Below the pieces are notes generated by a model. It made no database searches and was not told where the DNA came from. It was given only the letters and a program-made list of their open reading frames with translations. The position numbers were made by a program, and so were the translations under genes. A stretch of DNA of 64,000 bases, from positions 310,001 through 374,000 of the forward strand of contig JAXDDX010000015.1 of the NCBI GenBank assembly GCA_034670405.1. Direction: 5' to 3'. Origin of the DNA: Hoplostethus atlanticus. Lineage: Eukaryota > Chordata > Actinopteri > Trachichthyiformes > Trachichthyidae. The stretch's first letter is position 1. The number at the start of each line of letters is the position of its first letter. Shown here piece after piece: positions 60,310-64,000 of the stretch.

Positions 60310-61634
60310 TAGAATAGAAACCTACAAGTGTAACTTGTGAGAGTCTATGATGAATCTCACAAAGTAAAGGTTTATTTTTTTTATCAGGTTCAGATCAAAA
60401 CTGGGCTCAGTTTACGGCCACGATTCGGAATAAGGTTAATTCTGTATTGATCAGATTGAAAGATAGGGTTAGGAATTAAATGTAAATCAATGGAACATCC
60501 ACACAAGTATAATAACATAGTGGTGTGTGTATTTGCTCATTTGACATCATCCATATCCATGTTTCATAGTTTGATATTAGGGTTTTGACTCATTTGGGTT
60601 TTTGAAGGCTGATACTGATATTCTTAGACTGAAGTCGCTGTTAGACGATAATTTGTGCCAATTTTCAATATCTTTCAATTTCACAATTTTTATGCCAAAA
60701 TATTACAAGGATTCACTGTTTTCCCCAGAATTGTGTTCTTGTCAGAGTGGAAAAGCCTCCCATTTAGATCATCATGGGACACTAAACCTCTCCATTGAAG
60801 CTGCTAATACTGAATAGTATTAGCAGCTCTTTGAGGCAGGGTGACCCACCTCACCTGTTCAAAGGCAGGGAAACTGTGGATAGATTACTACCTTTAAATG
60901 AGGAATTAAGATACGAAAACATTATGGAACAACCAAATGAATAAAAAAGAAAACAACATTTCATTGGAGGTTTGACAGACAGACAGTTTTTATGTCGCTC
61001 TGGTCAGGGAGGAACACAACTGTCTGATATCTTGATGTGAACTTCCAGAAAACACCTGTCTGTAAGTTAAGTGCCTTCAACCTTTAATTTGTAGAAGTTT
61101 GTGTGAATGTCAGGTTTTACTACTATTACTATGCAGGACAGAGCAGACATGGTGTGTTAGTGTAATGATTCATCCAGTATCTATTTACCACAGGTATCAT
61201 GAAGCACGGAGGTTATTACTGACTGTAAAGCTCTAATGCATCCAAATGAGACTAAAATCTCTTGTGATTTTTTTCCTTTTCTTTGAATTCATTACCAAAT
61301 CATTTAAAACTTGATGATATGATTTTAAAGTGAATTTTGAAGGATATTGAGGCAGACTCAGTAAGGAGTTGTTTATGTTTTGTTTATTTAGATTCATTAG
61401 AAGTGCAGACTACTGCCGTTGAACGCTCATACAGGGATCAAATTATTTCAGTTGTAATTTTGCTCTTACACTTTGCTCTATGTATGCCATGACAAGGTCA
61501 TTTTGTCGGGGGAGTATTTTCATTTACCACAGATTACCACTGTTATTTTGAAAGTTATTGACAGGAAGTCTTATTTTTTTATTTTAGCCAATTCTAGTTT
61601 GGGGGTTTTATTTTGAAAGCTGCAACCGGAAGTT
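60308..61634. other. Gene-free stretch
   Basis: AT-rich DNA after the TRIM-like pseudogene with no recognised gene or repeat, apart from a short gacagacagacag run at 60977. Confidence 0.45.
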
Positions 61635-61870
61635 CCATTTTTATTAGTTCAAGTCTTTTATTGTCATATGTACAGTATCGCGTTGCAGTCATACTGGACA
61701 ATAAAATGTTTGGGATGAGGCACGTTTCAACTGGGTAGGTATACATTAAATCACACATCTATATATAAAACACAAACAAAACAAGCGGCAATTTGCAGGT
61801 TCCTAAATAATAATAGCACAATAAGTAGTAGTTGAGTAGCACAATACACAATAGACACATTATAGGTGTC
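61635..61870. repeat. Retroelement-tail repeat (tcaagtcttttattgtcatatgtacag type)
   Basis: The sequence begins agttcaagtcttttattgtc and runs through repeated agcacaataa-type motifs. It resembles fish LINE/SINE 3' regions that start with tcaagtctttattgtcatat. The class is uncertain. Confidence 0.4.
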
Positions 61871-62459
61871 ATTTTTTCCATCTTTCCATTAGCACCTTAG
61901 AGACCCCTTGTTTGGACATTTTTCATTACAGCTTTTTACCATTACTTTGTCTCAGCTTTCACAACAGAGTTTCAAAGCTCAAAAATGCTTACTAAATACT
62001 TACTAATACTATACTAAAATATTTTGTCAACTGAGGTAATAGCTACATCATGCAGAAGGTTTATCCTATAGTATCTGATTGGATTTGTTCCTTGTTGACT
62101 TTTAGTGCTTACTGCATTTTAAAATAAAATCATGCCGCCAAACAAGAAATAATTAATTTCCTTATGTTTAGATTATCCAAATAATAATGGGCAAGAGGTT
62201 CTGAACCTTAGTAGTAGTGATCTTTTTTAATTTATTTACAGTGAGACAGACAGACAGACTCAGACTTTTGTGTACTAGGTATATATTTGAGAAGGCAACA
62301 TGAATGCAATGGTGTCCATCATGATGCAAGAAAGACACAAAAAGGATGCATGAGTCGAATGTAACTTATGGAATCAATGTAATACCATCAGTTTCATTCT
62401 CTGTTCTGCATTGACTTTACTGCTTGTGTTTTTATACAGCACACCCAACATGCTGAAGG
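61871..62459. other. Gene-free stretch
   Basis: No gene or clear repeat was recognised. Confidence 0.45.
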
Positions 62460-62760
62460 CTGAAGCTATCCCAGCATCCCAGCATGCATTGTGCAGAAGT
62501 CAGGGAAACACCCTGGGCAGATCACCAGTCCATCACAGGGCTTAAACAGACAGACAAACACACTCGCACCTACGGACAATTTAGAGTCTCCAGTCACCTG
62601 ATTGCATTTCTTTGGACTGTGGGAGGAAACTGGAGAAAACCAAAGAAAGAAGAAAACCAAAACAAGCAGACTCCACACAGAAAGGACCAGGGTCAAGATT
62701 CAAACCCAGGACCTTCTTGCTGTGAGGCGACAGTGCTAAATACTGCCCACCAAACCACTA
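62460..62760 (+). mobile_element. RTE-like LINE 3' end or related SINE
   Basis: Landmarks include cccagcatgcattgtgcag, ggaaacaccctgggcagatc, accagtccatcacagggc, tttagagtctccagtcacctg, ctttggactgtgggaggaaac and aacccaggaccttcttgctgtgaggcgac. This series is a very common vertebrate repeat linked to RTE-type LINEs. It is non-coding and diverged. Confidence 0.65.
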
Positions 62761-63149
62761 GTAGATACTAGATATTTATATCACTGGACTAAAATGTACT
62801 GTAATCACTAAAGATGAACGTACAAGATTCAATTACATTGCAGTAATACTAACCTGGGTAATGTTGGAAGTAACAAGTCATGATTGAAAATACACGTTGA
62901 GTTGATTTAGTGAACTGCATGTCTTTTAATAAGCATTGCAATATTGTACTTTTATAAGAAGAGTGTATTGCGTTGCGTTGAGAGTTTTGCACATTGAAAC
63001 TAGCGTGGAAAATGGGCCAAAGCAATCAAAAAACGTGGAGAAATATATGAACCCTACAGGGGGTGATTCATATTTAATATAATTATAGAGGAATAACTTT
63101 AAACATGCACAAATAAATGTTGTATTCTTTCTTTGTTTATTATACATTT
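62761..63149. other. Gene-free stretch
   Basis: Short AT-rich interval between the RTE-like tail and the Tc1/mariner remnant; nothing recognised. Confidence 0.45.
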
Positions 63150-63530
63150 TTATACCAAATATGTGGCTCCTCCTTTAGCAGCAATGACTTGGCGTAAACG
63201 TCTCCTAGAGCCACTGATCAGTCTCTTCATCTTCCTGGACGGATTTTCTCCCACTTTCTCTCCAACTCAGTGAGGTTTGAGGTCTCACATGAACAGACGC
63301 TTCAGGTCGTGAGACTTCCAAAACACTAAACGTCTTATTCCTGAGCCATTCTTTGGTAGATGTGCTCGGATCTTAGGATCATCGTCTCGTTGAACAGCCA
63401 CTTTCAGCCCAGCTTTCGCTCTCAGACTGACGGCCTGACGTTCCGTTCATGAATTCTCTGGTTTCCCTCAGAATTCATGGTTCCCTTAATGATGTCGAGT
63501 TGTTCAGGGGTTCACAAACCTTCGCACTGT
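63150..63530 (-). mobile_element. Tc1/mariner transposase C-terminal remnant
   Basis: Read on the minus strand, the stretch near 63175-63245 gives SRKMKRLISGSRRRLRQVIAA, minus one end residue, matching the C-terminus of Tc1-type transposases (RLISSYRKRLxxVIAAKG). Upstream pieces (PKHTSK-like and KEWL-like near 63340-63400) are decayed. No inverted terminal repeats were identified. Confidence 0.55.
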
Positions 63531-63856
63531 CTATATAGCCGTGCTTTATGGAAATTATCAGCTTGGTTAAGCTCCAACCAGGCTGATAAAGAAACTTTAT
63601 TTCGACAAATACATCGTTTTAATTCCAGCATTAAATGTCAAATGCTACAGTTCCAAATAAATGTGTCGCTACCGTTACAGAAGAAAAGGAGAACGTTTCT
63701 CACTGTACGTGTTTGTCATTCATTTTCTTTGTCATATGGTCTTCTACTACACCTCCAACCCTTTTGATCTAGTCTTTTTCCTGTTATGTATAAATGTGAA
63801 AGCATTTACAATCAATAAAGGAAATTCAATTTTATGTAGAAATTGGTATGTTAATG

Positions 63857-63879
63857 TATGTGTGTGTGTGTGTGTGTGT
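63857..63879. repeat. GT microsatellite
   Basis: About 11 GT units, not linked to any gene. Confidence 0.8.
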
Positions 63880-64000
63880 AGAAGGTGGCATGGTTTGGAG
63901 AGGAATGTCTGCTTACTGAACATGGTGCTGGATCGACCCCAGCTGGAAGGGAAAACACTATTTACACTGAAATACTAGGGAGATACTAAGGAGAAGGGAT

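Overview
The window is nuclear DNA from a ray-finned (teleost) fish. The evidence is a vertebrate single-exon Frizzled-9 gene, an 18-exon Meckel syndrome 1 gene, a fish-type TRIM35-like gene copy, and many fish-style repeats: L2-, Tx1- and RTE-like LINE pieces, hAT and Harbinger-like MITEs, a Tc1/mariner remnant and long GT/CA microsatellites. I cannot name the species.

Layout. 1-8 kb: gene-free DNA with old repeats, including LINE tails and a degenerate tandem repeat at 4.1-5.3 kb. 8.56-10.31 kb (+): fzd9, intact, with a CpG-rich upstream region. 10.3-27.7 kb: no host gene seen; it holds a 2.1 kb antisense L2-like LINE (16.9-19.0 kb), older LINE pieces and a palindromic Harbinger-like MITE at 24.35 kb.

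27.77-40.40 kb: one large composite DNA transposon of about 12.6 kb. Its terminal inverted repeats are about 1.15 kb. It carries a two-exon DDE/integrase-fold transposase gene (+) resembling the IS3/IS3EU type, converging on a SAM-like plus HECT-like gene (-) with ten 16-residue repeats. Both TIRs carry the same leader with a GTAAGT splice donor, so each arm could drive one gene. Three later insertions sit inside it: an L2-like LINE in the right TIR (7-bp target duplication), a probable solo LTR in the HECT gene (5-bp duplication) and a common fish dispersed repeat. 40.4-46.8 kb: a Tx1-like LINE piece, a foldback element with a hAT MITE inside it, and other repeats.

46.83-56.77 kb (-): mks1. 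All 18 coding exons could be read with matching phases, giving 564 residues; one intron uses a GC donor. A candidate X-box lies upstream. 58.83-60.23 kb (+): an intronless TRIM35-like copy with frame breaks and a damaged RING, probably a pseudogene. 60.3-64 kb: repeats, including an RTE-like LINE tail and a Tc1/mariner C-terminal remnant.

fzd9 (Wnt receptor) and mks1 (ciliary transition zone) are independent host genes; nothing in the sequence links them functionally. The transposase and HECT genes belong together as cargo of one transposon. Element identities rest on reading by eye, not on database search.
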